A stretch of 64,000 bases of DNA from Streptomyces sp. NBC_01267 (GCF_036241575.1 NZ_CP108455.1:3096001-3160000); one strand, 5' to 3'. Counted from the first letter of the stretch, positions 35,688-45,090 are shown. Numbers and translations are program-made. The notes: generated from the letters alone by a model not told the origin.

Positions 35688-36707
35688 TTACCAGGGGGAG
35701 ATCGGTATCACCCCGGTGCGGCGGCCCTCGTGGTCGAGGAGGTGGCCCATGCGTTTCACCGTGTGCAGGCCGACGATGCGGTCGGTGACGGTGAGTGTGG
35801 GGACGCGGGCGCAGAGGGCCGTTTCGCGGCGTTGGATGTCGCCGATGTCGTGGACCCAGAGCGTGGCGAAGATGTTGGCGGGCCCGGTGACGCCCGCCAC
35901 CAGGCGGCACTCGGGAGTGGCGGCCAGGGTGCGGTGCACGGTGCCGATGTCGCGGGCGGGGACCTGGGCGAGGAGGGAGACCGGGACCGGGTGCCCGGCG
36001 AGCGGGGCGGCGACGTCGCAGCGGAAGGTGAGGATGCCGGAGTCCGTCAGACGGCGCAGCCGGCGGCGGACGGTGGCCGGGCTGGTGCCGGTGCGTTGGC
36101 CGAGCTCGGCCAGGCCGACCCGCCCGTCGCGGACGAGTTCGTCGAGCAGGGCGTGGTCGACCAGGTCGAGTTCGCGCGTATGCACCGATTCCGGCGCCGT
36201 GGAGGCGGAGTTGCCGAGCGCGGTCAGCTGACTCTGGTCCAGGGAGCGCAGCCGCCAGCGGCTCCCCTCGACGTACAGCGAGGTGGCGAAGAGGGAGCTG
36301 ACCGAGGTGACGCCGGGCAGTTGGTCCAGCGTCCCGGTCAGGAAGCGGCTGAGCGAGGGCAGATCGGGGGCGAGCACGTCCAGCAGCAGATCGGCGCTGC
36401 CGGATCCGGTCACCTCGACGGTGGCGGTCTCGGGGAACTTGCTGAGCCGGTCCGCCAGCCGGGAGCGTGCGCCGGGGCGGCAGCGGAGGAGTACGAAGGC
36501 GGTGGCCCGGCCGCGGGAGAACTCCCGCCCCGGCGCCGCGCACACCCAGGCGAGCCCGGCCCCGGTCAGCCGGTCCCAGCGCCGCGCGAGGGTGCTCGCC
36601 GCCACACCGAGCAGGGGTGCCAGCTCGGTCCAGGCTGCCCGGGGCCGCAGCTGGAGGGCATTCACCAGGGCGAGGTCCAGCTCGCTCGGGGTGACCGTTT
36701 CTTGCAT
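35688..36707 (-). CDS. Double-domain Lrp/AsnC-family regulator
   Basis: The 339-residue protein is two Lrp units in tandem. The first HTH is SELDLALVNALQLRPRAAW with LGVAASTLARRWDRLTGAGL, then a RAM ligand domain with ATVEVTGSGSADLLLDVLA. The second HTH is HALLDELVRDGRVGLAELGQ with TSPATVRRRLRRLTDSG, then GTVHRTLAATPECRLVAGV. It is divergent from the MFS-amidohydrolase operon with 106 bp between, so it probably controls uptake and cleavage of an amino-acid conjugate. ATG 36707. Confidence 0.9.
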   Translation of the reverse strand: MQETVTPSELDLALVNALQLRPRAAWTELAPLLGVAASTLARRWDRLTGAGLAWVCAAPGREFSRGRATAFVLLRCRPGARSRLADRLSKFPETATVEVTGSGSADLLLDVLAPDLPSLSRFLTGTLDQLPGVTSVSSLFATSLYVEGSRWRLRSLDQSQLTALGNSASTAPESVHTRELDLVDHALLDELVRDGRVGLAELGQRTGTSPATVRRRLRRLTDSGILTFRCDVAAPLAGHPVPVSLLAQVPARDIGTVHRTLAATPECRLVAGVTGPANIFATLWVHDIGDIQRRETALCARVPTLTVTDRIVGLHTVKRMGHLLDHEGRRTGVIPISPW

Positions 36708-36726
36708 CAGGCCTGCCCCGTACGTA

Positions 36727-36744
36727 CGAATCCAACGATATTCG
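36727..36744. promoter_or_regulatory. CGAAT-N8-ATTCG candidate Lrp operator
   Basis: A short inverted repeat lies 20 bases upstream of the Lrp start, in the shared divergent promoter region. The surrounding bases are AT-rich for this genome. Confidence 0.4.
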
Positions 36745-36813
36745 GGCTCACTCGTACCTCCACCCGCACAGTAGCCACCACTGTCGGTTCCGGCCATCGG
36801 ATGAGGTGGGGCT

Positions 36814-38316
36814 GTGTCCACTCGCATATCGCAATTCCGGCCGGGGGCGGTGAGCTCCGGTCCCGGGATGCTCGCCGCGATGGCGGTCGTCGTGCTGTTC
36901 AGCGGGATCGTGCAGGGCTATCTGACGCCCCTGCTGCCCGGCCTCGGTCTCCGTCTGCACATCGGCAGCGTCGGCCAGAACAACATCTATCTGCTGTCCC
37001 AGCTGGCCTTCGCGGTGATGACGCCGCTGCTGTCGCGGCTGGGCGATCTGTACGGGCACCGCAAGCTGCTGCGGGTGGCGCTGGCGATGGTGGCGGGCGG
37101 TTCGCTGCTGATGGCCGCGTGGCCGTCGGCGGTGACGCTGGCCGTCGGGGTGGTGCTCCAGGGCGCGCTGGTCGGCTTCTTCCCGCTGCTGGTGGGCATC
37201 CTGCGGTCCCGGGCGCCCGAGCGGAACCGCACCGGGATCTCGCTGCTCGTCGGGGTGCTGCTGATCTCGATCGGGGTGGGCGGCCTGGTGGCGGGCGTGC
37301 TCAGCGAACAGCAGGCGGCGAAGGGGCTGTGGACGGCCGTTCCGGTCGCGGTCCTCGCGGTGGTGGCGGGGCTGCTGCTGCCCGACAGCGCCGTACCGCG
37401 CGGCGGGCGCTTCCACTTCGGGGCGGCGGCACTGCTGACCGCCGGGCTGGTCGCGCTCGTCCTGGTGCTGGCGCAGGGCAGCGTGTGGGGATGGTCCTCG
37501 CCCCTGACCCTGGGTCTCGCGGTGGCGGCCGTCGCGGTGCTCGCGGCGTGGGCGGCGGTCGAGTACCGGTCCGCGCATCCGCTGGTGAACGTACGGATGC
37601 TGGGCAACCCCCGGCTGGCGGTGGTGAGCGGGTACACCTTCTGCGCCGCCTTCGGCACCATCGGTTTCCTCGGCGCCAACGCCCTCTTCCTCGGCGCTTC
37701 GCCGGCGGAGACGGGCTACGGCATGGGGATGGGCTCGCAGACGATCGCCGCCGTCTCCCTGGGCATGGTGCTGGCCGGTTTCGTGGGCTCCACGCTCAGT
37801 CCGCGGCTGGCCCGGTGGACCGGTGACCGCGCCGTGCTCGCCTCGGGCTGTGTGCTCGCCGCGCTGGGCTTCCTCTCGATGATCTTCTTCCACGACACCC
37901 TCGCCGAGTACCTGACCGCCGCGGTCGTGGTGGGGCTGGCGACCGGAGTCTTCGAGTCGATCAGCCGGACCCTGTCGGCGGAGGCCGTCGAGGAGCACGA
38001 GACCGCGCTCGCGGTCGGCATCAACGAGCTGGCCCTGTCGCTCGGCGCGGCCATCGGCGCCGCGGTGATCGGCGCGTTCTTCGCGGCGCACGAGGTGCAC
38101 GGCACCACACACATCGAGGTGTCCGGTTTCCGGTGGGCCTGGGGCGCGTGCGCCGTGGTCGCGCTGCTGGGCGGGGCGGCGGCGCTGCGCTACCGCAGTC
38201 CGGGGGCCGCGGGCACCGAGCCCGTACAGCACTCCGGATCCCGGCCCGGATCCCGGCCCGGATCTCAGCCCGGACCTCAGCCCGGTCACGTATCTCAGGA
38301 AGGTGGGCTCGCATGA
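36814..38316 (+). CDS. MFS transporter
   Basis: 500 residues from GTG 36814, about 14 spans. Motif A is RLGDLYGHRKLL after span 2, and PLLVGILRSRAPERNRTG matches the drug/proton antiporter type. The C-terminus is a hydrophilic repeat GSRPGSRPGSQPGPQPGH. Its stop overlaps the start of the M20 amidohydrolase gene (ATGA), so the two are translated together. It likely imports the amidohydrolase substrate or exports a product. Confidence 0.88.
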   Translation: MSTRISQFRPGAVSSGPGMLAAMAVVVLFSGIVQGYLTPLLPGLGLRLHIGSVGQNNIYLLSQLAFAVMTPLLSRLGDLYGHRKLLRVALAMVAGGSLLMAAWPSAVTLAVGVVLQGALVGFFPLLVGILRSRAPERNRTGISLLVGVLLISIGVGGLVAGVLSEQQAAKGLWTAVPVAVLAVVAGLLLPDSAVPRGGRFHFGAAALLTAGLVALVLVLAQGSVWGWSSPLTLGLAVAAVAVLAAWAAVEYRSAHPLVNVRMLGNPRLAVVSGYTFCAAFGTIGFLGANALFLGASPAETGYGMGMGSQTIAAVSLGMVLAGFVGSTLSPRLARWTGDRAVLASGCVLAALGFLSMIFFHDTLAEYLTAAVVVGLATGVFESISRTLSAEAVEEHETALAVGINELALSLGAAIGAAVIGAFFAAHEVHGTTHIEVSGFRWAWGACAVVALLGGAAALRYRSPGAAGTEPVQHSGSRPGSRPGSQPGPQPGHVSQEGGLA

Positions 38317-39512
38317 CGGGCGAACACGGCAGCGGGTCCGGCGACGTACGGCAGGCGGTGGCCGCGGCCGTACGGTCCTGGGGCGACCGGCTGCTGGCGC
38401 TGAGCCACAGCCTGCACGACGAGCCCGAGACGGCCCTGGCCGAACACCGCTCGGCCGCGAAGACAGCGGACCTGCTGGAGGCGGCGGGGTTCGCGGTCGC
38501 GCGCGGGACCGGCGGCCTGGACACCGCGCTGGTCGCCACCCGGGGGTCGGGCGATCTGGTGCTGGCGTTCTGCGCCGAGTACGACGCGCTGCCCGGCATC
38601 GGTCACGCCTGCGGGCACAACGTCAACGGCGCGGCATCGGTCGGCGCGGCCGTCGGGCTGGCCGCCGTCGCGGACCGGCTCGGCCTGACCGTCAAGCTGA
38701 TCGGCACCCCCGCCGAGGAGGACATCGGCGGCAAGGTGCTGCTGCTGGAGGCCGGGGTCTTCGACGACGTGGCCGCGGCGATGATGGTGCACGCCGCGCC
38801 GTACGACTCCGTCGGCTCCTCCTCACTCGCCATCGGCGCCTGGGACATCACCTACCGCGGGGCGCCCGCGCACGCGGCGGTCGCCCCCTGGGAAGGCGTC
38901 AACGCGCTGGACGCCATGACCCTCGCCCACACCGCGGTCGGGCTGCTGCGGCAGCAGTTGCCACCCGGCTCCGTGGTGCACGGGATCGTCACCGAGGGCG
39001 GCCAGGCCGTAAACGTCATCCCCGCCCGGACCAGGGCCCGTTACGAGGTCCGCGCCCCGACACTGGAGCAGCTGGACCAGGTGCGGCAGCGGGTGCGGGC
39101 CTGCTTCCAGGCCGGGGCCCTCGCCACCGGGGCGGAGCTCGAACTGGGCGTGCACGGACGGGACTTCGCCGATCTGCGCCAGGACCCGTTCCTGACGGAG
39201 GCCTACGTCCGCGCGGCCCGCGGGCTGGGCCGCACGGTGGAGTCACGGCAAGGGGAGACCCTGGCGTCGACGGACATGGGCAACGTCTCGCGGGAGCTGC
39301 CGACGATCCACCCCACCATCGGTTACGAGACCGGCGGCGCCAAGCAGCACACCCCCGAGTTCACCGGTTACGGGAAGAGTCCGGGCGCCGACCGGGCGGT
39401 GCTCGACGGGGCGACCGCGCTGGCGCTGGCCGGTGTCGAGGCCGCGACGTCCGAGGGGCAGCGGCGCCGCCTCCTCGACGGGGTCGCCGAACGGGCGCGG
39501 GGCCGCGCCTGA
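38313..39512 (+). CDS. M20-family amidohydrolase (AbgB-like)
   Basis: 399 residues. Metal ligands are visible in CAEYDALPGIGHACGHN, GTPAEEDIGGKVLLLEAG and near the end in YETGGAKQHTPEFTGYG. A lid domain begins DITYRGAPAHAAVAPWEGVN. It fits p-aminobenzoyl-glutamate or N-acyl-amino-acid hydrolases. AGGAAGG precedes ATG 38313, which overlaps the MFS stop. Together with the Lrp regulator it reads as a small catabolic operon for an amide-linked compound. Confidence 0.88.
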   Translation: MTGEHGSGSGDVRQAVAAAVRSWGDRLLALSHSLHDEPETALAEHRSAAKTADLLEAAGFAVARGTGGLDTALVATRGSGDLVLAFCAEYDALPGIGHACGHNVNGAASVGAAVGLAAVADRLGLTVKLIGTPAEEDIGGKVLLLEAGVFDDVAAAMMVHAAPYDSVGSSSLAIGAWDITYRGAPAHAAVAPWEGVNALDAMTLAHTAVGLLRQQLPPGSVVHGIVTEGGQAVNVIPARTRARYEVRAPTLEQLDQVRQRVRACFQAGALATGAELELGVHGRDFADLRQDPFLTEAYVRAARGLGRTVESRQGETLASTDMGNVSRELPTIHPTIGYETGGAKQHTPEFTGYGKSPGADRAVLDGATALALAGVEAATSEGQRRRLLDGVAERARGRA

Positions 39513-39606
39513 CCCCGGCTCCACCCGTTTCCGTACGGAGTCACGGGCGGGCGCCCGGTCGGACGGCTGCCCGTCCCCGTACGGAACACCGGGCCGCGAC
39601 GGACGG

Positions 39607-40377
39607 TCAGACGACCGCCCGCGGGTTGAAGCCGAACGGCAGTTCGAGACGGTGCGCGCCCATCAGTTCCTCGTCCGCGAGCAGGTCCGCCGTCGCGCCG
39701 TCGCCCACGATGACCCCGCCGCTGAGGACCACGGACCGGGGGCAGAGCTCCGCCGCGTACGGCAGGTCGTGCGTGACCATCAGTACGGTCACGTCCAACG
39801 CCCGCAGGATGTCCGCCAGTTCGCGGCGGGACGCCGGGTCCAGGTTGGACGAGGGTTCGTCCAGGACCAGGATCTCGGGCTCCATCGCCAGGACCGTCGC
39901 GACGGCGACGCGGCGCCGCTGCCCGTACGAGAGGTGGTGCGGGGGCCGGTCCGCGTACGACTCCATGCCCACCCGGGTGAGCGCGGCGACGACCCGCGCC
40001 TCCAGTTCCGGGCCGCGCAGTCCGGACGCCGCCGGGCCGAACGCCACGTCCTCCCGGACCGTCGGCATGAACAGCTGGTCGTCCGGGTCCTGGAAGACGA
40101 TGCCGACCCGGCGGCGGATCTCCGCGAGGTTCTCCTTGGCGACCGGCAGGCCGGCCACCGTGACCGAGCCCGCGCCGCCGGTCAGGATGCCGTTGAGGTG
40201 CAGGACGAGGGTGGTCTTGCCCGCGCCGTTGGGGCCGAGCAGGGCGACCCGTTCACCGCGCCGGACGGTCAGGTCCACACCGAAGAGGGCCTGGTGGCCG
40301 TCGGGGTAGGCGTACGCGAGACCGGAGACGTCGAGGGAGGGTGCGGGGGATGCGGGAGCGGTAGTCACAGGGTCCAT
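39607..40377 (-). CDS. cbiO: ECF-type cobalt/nickel transporter ATPase
   Basis: The 256-residue ABC ATPase has Walker A GPNGAGKTTL, Q-loop VFQDPDDQLFMPTV (the QDPDDQLF pattern typical of ECF ATPases), signature LSYGQRRRVAVA (Ser-Tyr-Gly in place of SGGQ) and Walker B ILVLDEPSSNLD. ATG 40377 shares one base with the cbiQ stop (TGATG). An in-frame ATG at 40389 is possible. Confidence 0.92.
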   Translation of the reverse strand: MDPVTTAPASPAPSLDVSGLAYAYPDGHQALFGVDLTVRRGERVALLGPNGAGKTTLVLHLNGILTGGAGSVTVAGLPVAKENLAEIRRRVGIVFQDPDDQLFMPTVREDVAFGPAASGLRGPELEARVVAALTRVGMESYADRPPHHLSYGQRRRVAVATVLAMEPEILVLDEPSSNLDPASRRELADILRALDVTVLMVTHDLPYAAELCPRSVVLSGGVIVGDGATADLLADEELMGAHRLELPFGFNPRAVV

Positions 40378-41138
40378 CACAAGGTCCATCCCAGCAGACA
40401 GATGCAGAGCGCCGCGACGGGGAGTGCCGCGGCGGACCGCCACTGCGCGCCCGAGGCCGTCACTTCGTCGATGACCGGCATGGTGCCGGTGTAGCCGCGG
40501 CTGACCATGGCCAGGTGCACGCGCTCGCCCCGTTCGTAGGAGCGGATGAAGAGGGCCCCGGCGGACTTCCCCAGGACGCCCCACTGGCGTACGCCGCGCG
40601 CCTCGAACCCGCGGGAGCGGCGGGCGATCGACATCCGCCGCATCTCGTCGGTGATGACGTCTCCGTAGCGGATCATGAAGGACGCGATCTGGACGAGCAT
40701 CGGCGGCAGCTTGAGCCGCTGGAGGCCGAGCAGCAGGGAGCGCAGTTCGGTCGTCGAGGCGAGGAGTACCGAGGCGGCGACGCCGAGGGTGCCCTTGGCG
40801 AGGACGTTCCAGGCGCCCCAGAGGCCGTTCACGCCCAGCGACATGCCCAGGACGTGGACCTGTTCACCGGGGACGACGAACGGCATGAGCACCGCGAACG
40901 CCACGAACGGGACCTCGATCAGCAGCCGCTTGAGCAGGAACGCGGCGGGGATGCGGGCCACGGCGGTGACCGCCGCGAGCAGCACGGCGTACAGCGCGAA
41001 CGCCCACATCGCCTCGCGCGGGGTGGAGACCACCACGATCACGAAGGCGAAGACGGCGGCGAGTTTGCAGTGCGGTGGCAGGGCGTGGACCGGCGAGTGC
41101 CCGGCCCGGTAGAGCTTGTGTGCGTGTCCCGCGCCCAT
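40377..41138 (-). CDS. cbiQ: ECF cobalt/nickel transporter T component
   Basis: The 253-residue membrane protein opens MGAGHAHKLYRAGHSPVHAL and has the coupling-helix motif RRSRGFEARG and the second Ala-Arg-type motif MVSRGYTG used to contact the ATPase. There are about six spans. It starts 1 bp after the cbiM stop and overlaps cbiO, giving one transcript of three genes. Confidence 0.9.
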   Translation of the reverse strand: MGAGHAHKLYRAGHSPVHALPPHCKLAAVFAFVIVVVSTPREAMWAFALYAVLLAAVTAVARIPAAFLLKRLLIEVPFVAFAVLMPFVVPGEQVHVLGMSLGVNGLWGAWNVLAKGTLGVAASVLLASTTELRSLLLGLQRLKLPPMLVQIASFMIRYGDVITDEMRRMSIARRSRGFEARGVRQWGVLGKSAGALFIRSYERGERVHLAMVSRGYTGTMPVIDEVTASGAQWRSAAALPVAALCICLLGWTL

Positions 41139-41139
41139 G

Positions 41140-42195
41140 TCAGACGGCTTCCGCGTGCGGTCCGGCCGCGGTCTCCGTACGGCGGCGGCGGACCGCCCAG
41201 AAGACGCCGCTGCCCACCACGATCGTGGTGCCGACACCGATCAGACCGGCGAGGCCGCCGGAGATCCGGGCGTCGGAGATGTCCTTGACGCCGTACCCGG
41301 CGAGCGGGGAGTCCTCGGTGTGGTGCGGCTTGGTCTTGGTGTCGATGCCCTTGTCGTGGGCGACCTTCTCCAGGCCGTCGGGGCTGGAGGACGCGTAGAA
41401 GGAGACGAACCCGGCCAGCACCAGGGCGGTGACCAGGCCGATGCCCCAGACCTTGCGGTTGGAGACCTTGCGGGGCGAGCGGGCGGCGACCGGGGCCGCG
41501 GCGGGCGCGTCGACCAGTTCGCCGCCGACCCGGAGCTTGAGCGGCGCGGTCAGCCCGCGGGCGCCGTAGACCAGGTCGGGGCGTACGGCGATGACCGCGC
41601 CCACGGTGAGTGCGGTGATCGCGGCCTCGCCGATGCCGATGAGGACGTGCACGCCGACCATCGCGGTGAGCACCTTGCCGAGGGGGACGTCGGTGGTCCC
41701 GCCGAGTGCGTACATCGCGGTGAAGGCGAGCGCGGCGCACGGCACCGAGAGCAGCGCGGCGACGAAGGAGGCGGCGGTCACCGAGCTGCGGCGGCGGGGC
41801 AGCACCTTCACCAGGCCGCGGAAGACGGCGTACGCGACGACGGTCGTCACGATCGCCATGTCGGTGATGTTCACCCCGAGCGCGGTGAGGCCGCCGTCGG
41901 CGAAGAGGATGCCCTGCATCAGCAGGACGACGGACACACAGAGCACGCCGGTGTACGGGCCGACCAGGATCGCGGCCAGCGCCCCGCCCAGCAGGTGTCC
42001 GCTGGTCCCGGCGGCGACGGGGAAGTTCAGCATCTGCACGGAGAAGATGAACGCGGCGACGAGACCGGCGAGCGGCGCGGTGCGTTCGTCCAGCTCCCGG
42101 CGGGCACCCCGGAGGCTGACGGCCACGGCTCCCGCGGCGATCACACCGGTCACCGCCGAGACGGGGGCGTTGATGAATCCGTCGGGGACATGCAT
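41140..42195 (-). CDS. cbiM: ECF cobalt/nickel substrate-binding membrane protein, M-N fusion
   Basis: 351 residues. The N-terminus MHVPDGF carries the metal-binding His2 and adjacent residues of CbiM/NikM, followed by about seven spans. Residues 250-340 are an N component fused in frame: a span (VWGIGLVTALVLAGFVSFYA), the PDGLE box (SSSPDGLEKVA) and a last span. This NikMN layout is typical of nickel or cobalt importers. The upstream Nur-like box favours nickel. No B12-riboswitch pattern was seen in the 211-bp leader. Confidence 0.9.
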   Translation of the reverse strand: MHVPDGFINAPVSAVTGVIAAGAVAVSLRGARRELDERTAPLAGLVAAFIFSVQMLNFPVAAGTSGHLLGGALAAILVGPYTGVLCVSVVLLMQGILFADGGLTALGVNITDMAIVTTVVAYAVFRGLVKVLPRRRSSVTAASFVAALLSVPCAALAFTAMYALGGTTDVPLGKVLTAMVGVHVLIGIGEAAITALTVGAVIAVRPDLVYGARGLTAPLKLRVGGELVDAPAAAPVAARSPRKVSNRKVWGIGLVTALVLAGFVSFYASSSPDGLEKVAHDKGIDTKTKPHHTEDSPLAGYGVKDISDARISGGLAGLIGVGTTIVVGSGVFWAVRRRRTETAAGPHAEAV

Positions 42196-42258
42196 GTGGC
42201 GACTCTCTCCTCGTGGTGGTGCACCGGCGGTGGTGAACCGTTCGATGATAGAGCCTTG

Positions 42259-42275
42259 TTGCGAATGGTTCGCAA
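42259..42275. promoter_or_regulatory. Nur-like box upstream of the metal importer
   Basis: TTGCGA-N5-TCGCAA, a perfect 17-bp palindrome. Its half-site spacing matches the published Streptomyces Nur consensus (tTGCaA-N5-TtGCAA). It lies 64 bp before the cbiM start and would allow nickel-dependent repression. Confidence 0.65.
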
Positions 42276-42406
42276 GAGCGCCTGCCTCCCAGGTGCGCTC
42301 CCCTGCCCCTTCACGCCCTGATCAGGGCAGCCTCGATGAATATATGGGACATTAGATTACAAATAGACGTAAAGCGGTGCTGAGTACCCCGAGTGAGGAG
42401 CTGGCG

Positions 42407-42805
42407 ATGTCCCCCGCCCTTGATGTGCCCGTACGTGGCCATGTCGTGACGGATGTCCCCGGCGAGTGGACGGTGGTGCACGTCGCGCTCCGGTACGACG
42501 CCGAGGCCGCCCCCGGGATCGTCCGGTTCTTCTTCCCCGGCGGCACCGAGTGGGTCTTCGCGCGGGAACTCCTCGAAGCCGGACTGCGCAGCCCCCAACG
42601 CTCCGGCGACATCGGGATCTGGCCGTGCGGGCGGGCCCAGGTGGTGGTGGAGTTCCACTCCGCCGACGGGGTCGCCGTGGTGCAGTTCGACAACACACCG
42701 CTGATGCGCTTCCTGCGCGGGACATACGCGGAGGCCCCCCGCGCCGTACGGCACGAGGAGCCTCTGCGGCCGGAGCGTCCGGCACGTCCGAGCGTCAGGC
42801 GCTGA
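42407..42805 (+). CDS. ssgE: SsgA-like sporulation/cell-division protein (probably SsgE)
   Basis: The 132-residue SALP protein shows TVVHVALRYDAEAAPGIVRF, EWVFARELLEAGLRSP, SGDIGIWPC and PLMRFLRGTYAEAP. SALPs guide septum placement and wall turnover in sporulating hyphae, and SsgE is linked to spore separation. ATG 42407 follows GAGGAG; the longer GTG reading at 42377 has no RBS. The paralogue name rests on remembered synteny with S. coelicolor. It converges on the MMPL gene with an 11-bp overlap. Confidence 0.85.
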   Translation: MSPALDVPVRGHVVTDVPGEWTVVHVALRYDAEAAPGIVRFFFPGGTEWVFARELLEAGLRSPQRSGDIGIWPCGRAQVVVEFHSADGVAVVQFDNTPLMRFLRGTYAEAPRAVRHEEPLRPERPARPSVRR

Positions 42806-44996
42806 CCAGCTCCCGCTGCTCGCCCTCGTCCGCGTCGGTGTGCTTGTTCAGGCCCTCACCCTCGACGTCCACGTTCGGCAGGGCGCGGTCCAGCCAGCGC
42901 GGCAGCCACCACGCCCGCTTGCCGAGCAGCGCCAGGACGGCGGGCACGATCGCCATCCGTACGACGAAGGCGTCGAAGAAGACCGCGATGGCGAGACCGA
43001 AGCCGATCATCTTGATCATCGAGTCGCTGGCTCCGATGAAGCCGGAGAAGACCGCGATCATGATGACGGCGGCGGCGCTGACCACACGCGCACCGTGCTT
43101 GAAGCCGGTGACGACGGCCTGGCCGGGGCTCTCCCCGTGGACGTACGCCTCCCGCATGCGGGTGACCAGGAAGACCTCGTAGTCCATCGCGAGACCGAAG
43201 ACCACACCGACCATGAAGATCGGCATCATCGACATGATCGGGCCGGTCTGCTGGACCCCGAGGAGCGAGCCGAGCCAGCCCCACTGGAAGACCGCGACGA
43301 CCGCGCCGAGTGCGGCGACCACCGAGAGCAGGAAGCCGAGCGCCGCCTTCAGCGGGACCAGGACCGAGCGGAAGACCAACATCAGCAGCAGGAAGGCCAG
43401 CCCGACGACGAGCGCCAGGTACGGCACCAGGGCGTCGTTCATCTTCTGCGAGAAGTCGATGTTCATCGCTGTCGCACCGGTGACGAGCACCGTCGCCCCG
43501 GTGTCCGACTTGACCTGCGCGCCCACGTCCCGGATGGAGTGGACCAGGTCCTCCGTCTTCACGGAGGAGGGCCGGTCCTTCGGGACGACGGTGATCATCG
43601 CGGTGTCGTGCGCCTTGTTGTAGACCGGCTGCGAGGCCGACACGACGCCGTCGAGCGCGGCGACCTTGCGGTGCACCTGGTCGACCGCGGCCTTGCCGTC
43701 GGCCACCCCCTTGACGTCGGTGACCATCTGCAGCGGGCCGTTGAAGCCGGGCCCGAAACCGTCCGAGAGCAGGTCGTACGCCTTGCGCTGCGTGGTGCTG
43801 GTGGGCTGGGAGCCGTCGTCCGGCAGGCCCATCTCCAGCGAGGCGGCCGGTACGGCGACGGCACCCAGGCCGATCACCCCGACGAGCAGCACCATCACCG
43901 GACGGCGCAGCACGAAGCGGGCCCAGCGGGTACCGCCGTTGGCCTTGACCTCGGCGCCCTTGACCGGCGGGTTCTTACGGGCCTTGCGGCCGATCACGCG
44001 CTTCCCGACGAAGCCGAGCAGTGCGGGGATGAGGGTGAGCGCGATGAGGACCGCGATCACGACCGTACCGGCGGCGGCGAAGCCCATCTTGGAGAGCATC
44101 GGGATGTTCACGACGGCCAGGCCGACCAGGGCGATGACCACGGTGAGCCCCGCGAAGACGACCGCGGACCCGGCTGTGCCGACCGCCCGTCCGGCTGCCT
44201 CCTCCGGCTTGCGGCCCTCGGCGAGTTCCGCCCGGAAGCGCGAGACGATGAAGAGGGCGTAGTCGATGCCGACCGCGAGGCCGATCATCATCGCCAGCAT
44301 CGACGTGGTGTTGCCCAGGTCCAGCACGTTGGCCAGCGCGGTGATCGTGGAGACGCCGACGCCGACACCGATGATCGCGGTCAGCAGCGGCAGTCCGGCG
44401 GCTATCAGCGAGCCGAAGGTGACCACCAGCACGATCGCGGCGAGCACCACCCCGATGATCTCGCCGGAGCCGGTCTCCGGCATGGCCTGGAGCGCGTCAC
44501 CACCGATCTCCACCGTGTAGCCGTCGTGCTGCGCCTTCTCCCCGGTGTGCTGGAGCGAGTCCTTGGTCTCGTCGGTCAGCTCCATGGAGTTGACCTTGTA
44601 GGCGACCTGCACGTACACCGTGCTGCCGTCCTTGGAGACGGCGTTCTCGGCGAACGGGTCGTGCACGGTCATGATCTGGTCGGAGCCGGCCCGCAGCTCG
44701 GACGAGACCTTCTTGACCTCGGCCTTGTTGGCCGCGGACGTCATCTTCTCGCCGGACGGCGCCTTGAAGACGACCCGTGCGGTGGCGCCGTCGGCGCCGC
44801 CTCCGGGGAAGCGCTGCTCCAGCAGGTCGAAGGCCTTCTGGGCCTCCGTACCCGGTATCGAGAAGGAACTGGAGGTCGCGGTGGAGGCACTGGCGGCGCC
44901 GAATCCGGCGAGCGCCAGCAGGGCCACCCACACCAGGGCGACATAACGGCGGCGCCGGAAGGCGAACCGTCCGAGTTTGTAGAGGTACGTGGCCAC
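42795..44996 (-). CDS. MMPL-family (RND) exporter
   Basis: 733 residues with the two-fold MMPL layout: span 1, a large outer loop (about 40-180), six spans, a second outer loop, then six spans. The proton-relay helices carry GLAVGIDYALFIVSRFR and VFGLAMDYEVFLVTRMRE with the conserved Asp-Tyr pairs. It exports lipids, siderophores or drugs. It starts at GTG 44996, 94 bp past the TetR stop on the same strand, so the TetR protein likely represses both. Confidence 0.92.
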   Translation of the reverse strand: MATYLYKLGRFAFRRRRYVALVWVALLALAGFGAASASTATSSSFSIPGTEAQKAFDLLEQRFPGGGADGATARVVFKAPSGEKMTSAANKAEVKKVSSELRAGSDQIMTVHDPFAENAVSKDGSTVYVQVAYKVNSMELTDETKDSLQHTGEKAQHDGYTVEIGGDALQAMPETGSGEIIGVVLAAIVLVVTFGSLIAAGLPLLTAIIGVGVGVSTITALANVLDLGNTTSMLAMMIGLAVGIDYALFIVSRFRAELAEGRKPEEAAGRAVGTAGSAVVFAGLTVVIALVGLAVVNIPMLSKMGFAAAGTVVIAVLIALTLIPALLGFVGKRVIGRKARKNPPVKGAEVKANGGTRWARFVLRRPVMVLLVGVIGLGAVAVPAASLEMGLPDDGSQPTSTTQRKAYDLLSDGFGPGFNGPLQMVTDVKGVADGKAAVDQVHRKVAALDGVVSASQPVYNKAHDTAMITVVPKDRPSSVKTEDLVHSIRDVGAQVKSDTGATVLVTGATAMNIDFSQKMNDALVPYLALVVGLAFLLLMLVFRSVLVPLKAALGFLLSVVAALGAVVAVFQWGWLGSLLGVQQTGPIMSMMPIFMVGVVFGLAMDYEVFLVTRMREAYVHGESPGQAVVTGFKHGARVVSAAAVIMIAVFSGFIGASDSMIKMIGFGLAIAVFFDAFVVRMAIVPAVLALLGKRAWWLPRWLDRALPNVDVEGEGLNKHTDADEGEQRELVSA

Positions 44997-45090
44997 GAGG
45001 GCTTCTCCCGGTCAGGTCGGTGCGAAAGGGCATGAGGAACCAGCCCGACGACGAGAGCGGCGTGTCAGGTGGAGAGGGGTAGGGCTCGGG

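Noticed and set aside
42196..42406. Cobalamin riboswitch upstream of cbiM
   Set aside because: No B12-box-like sequence or suitable long leader fold seen; a Nur-like palindrome explains regulation better.
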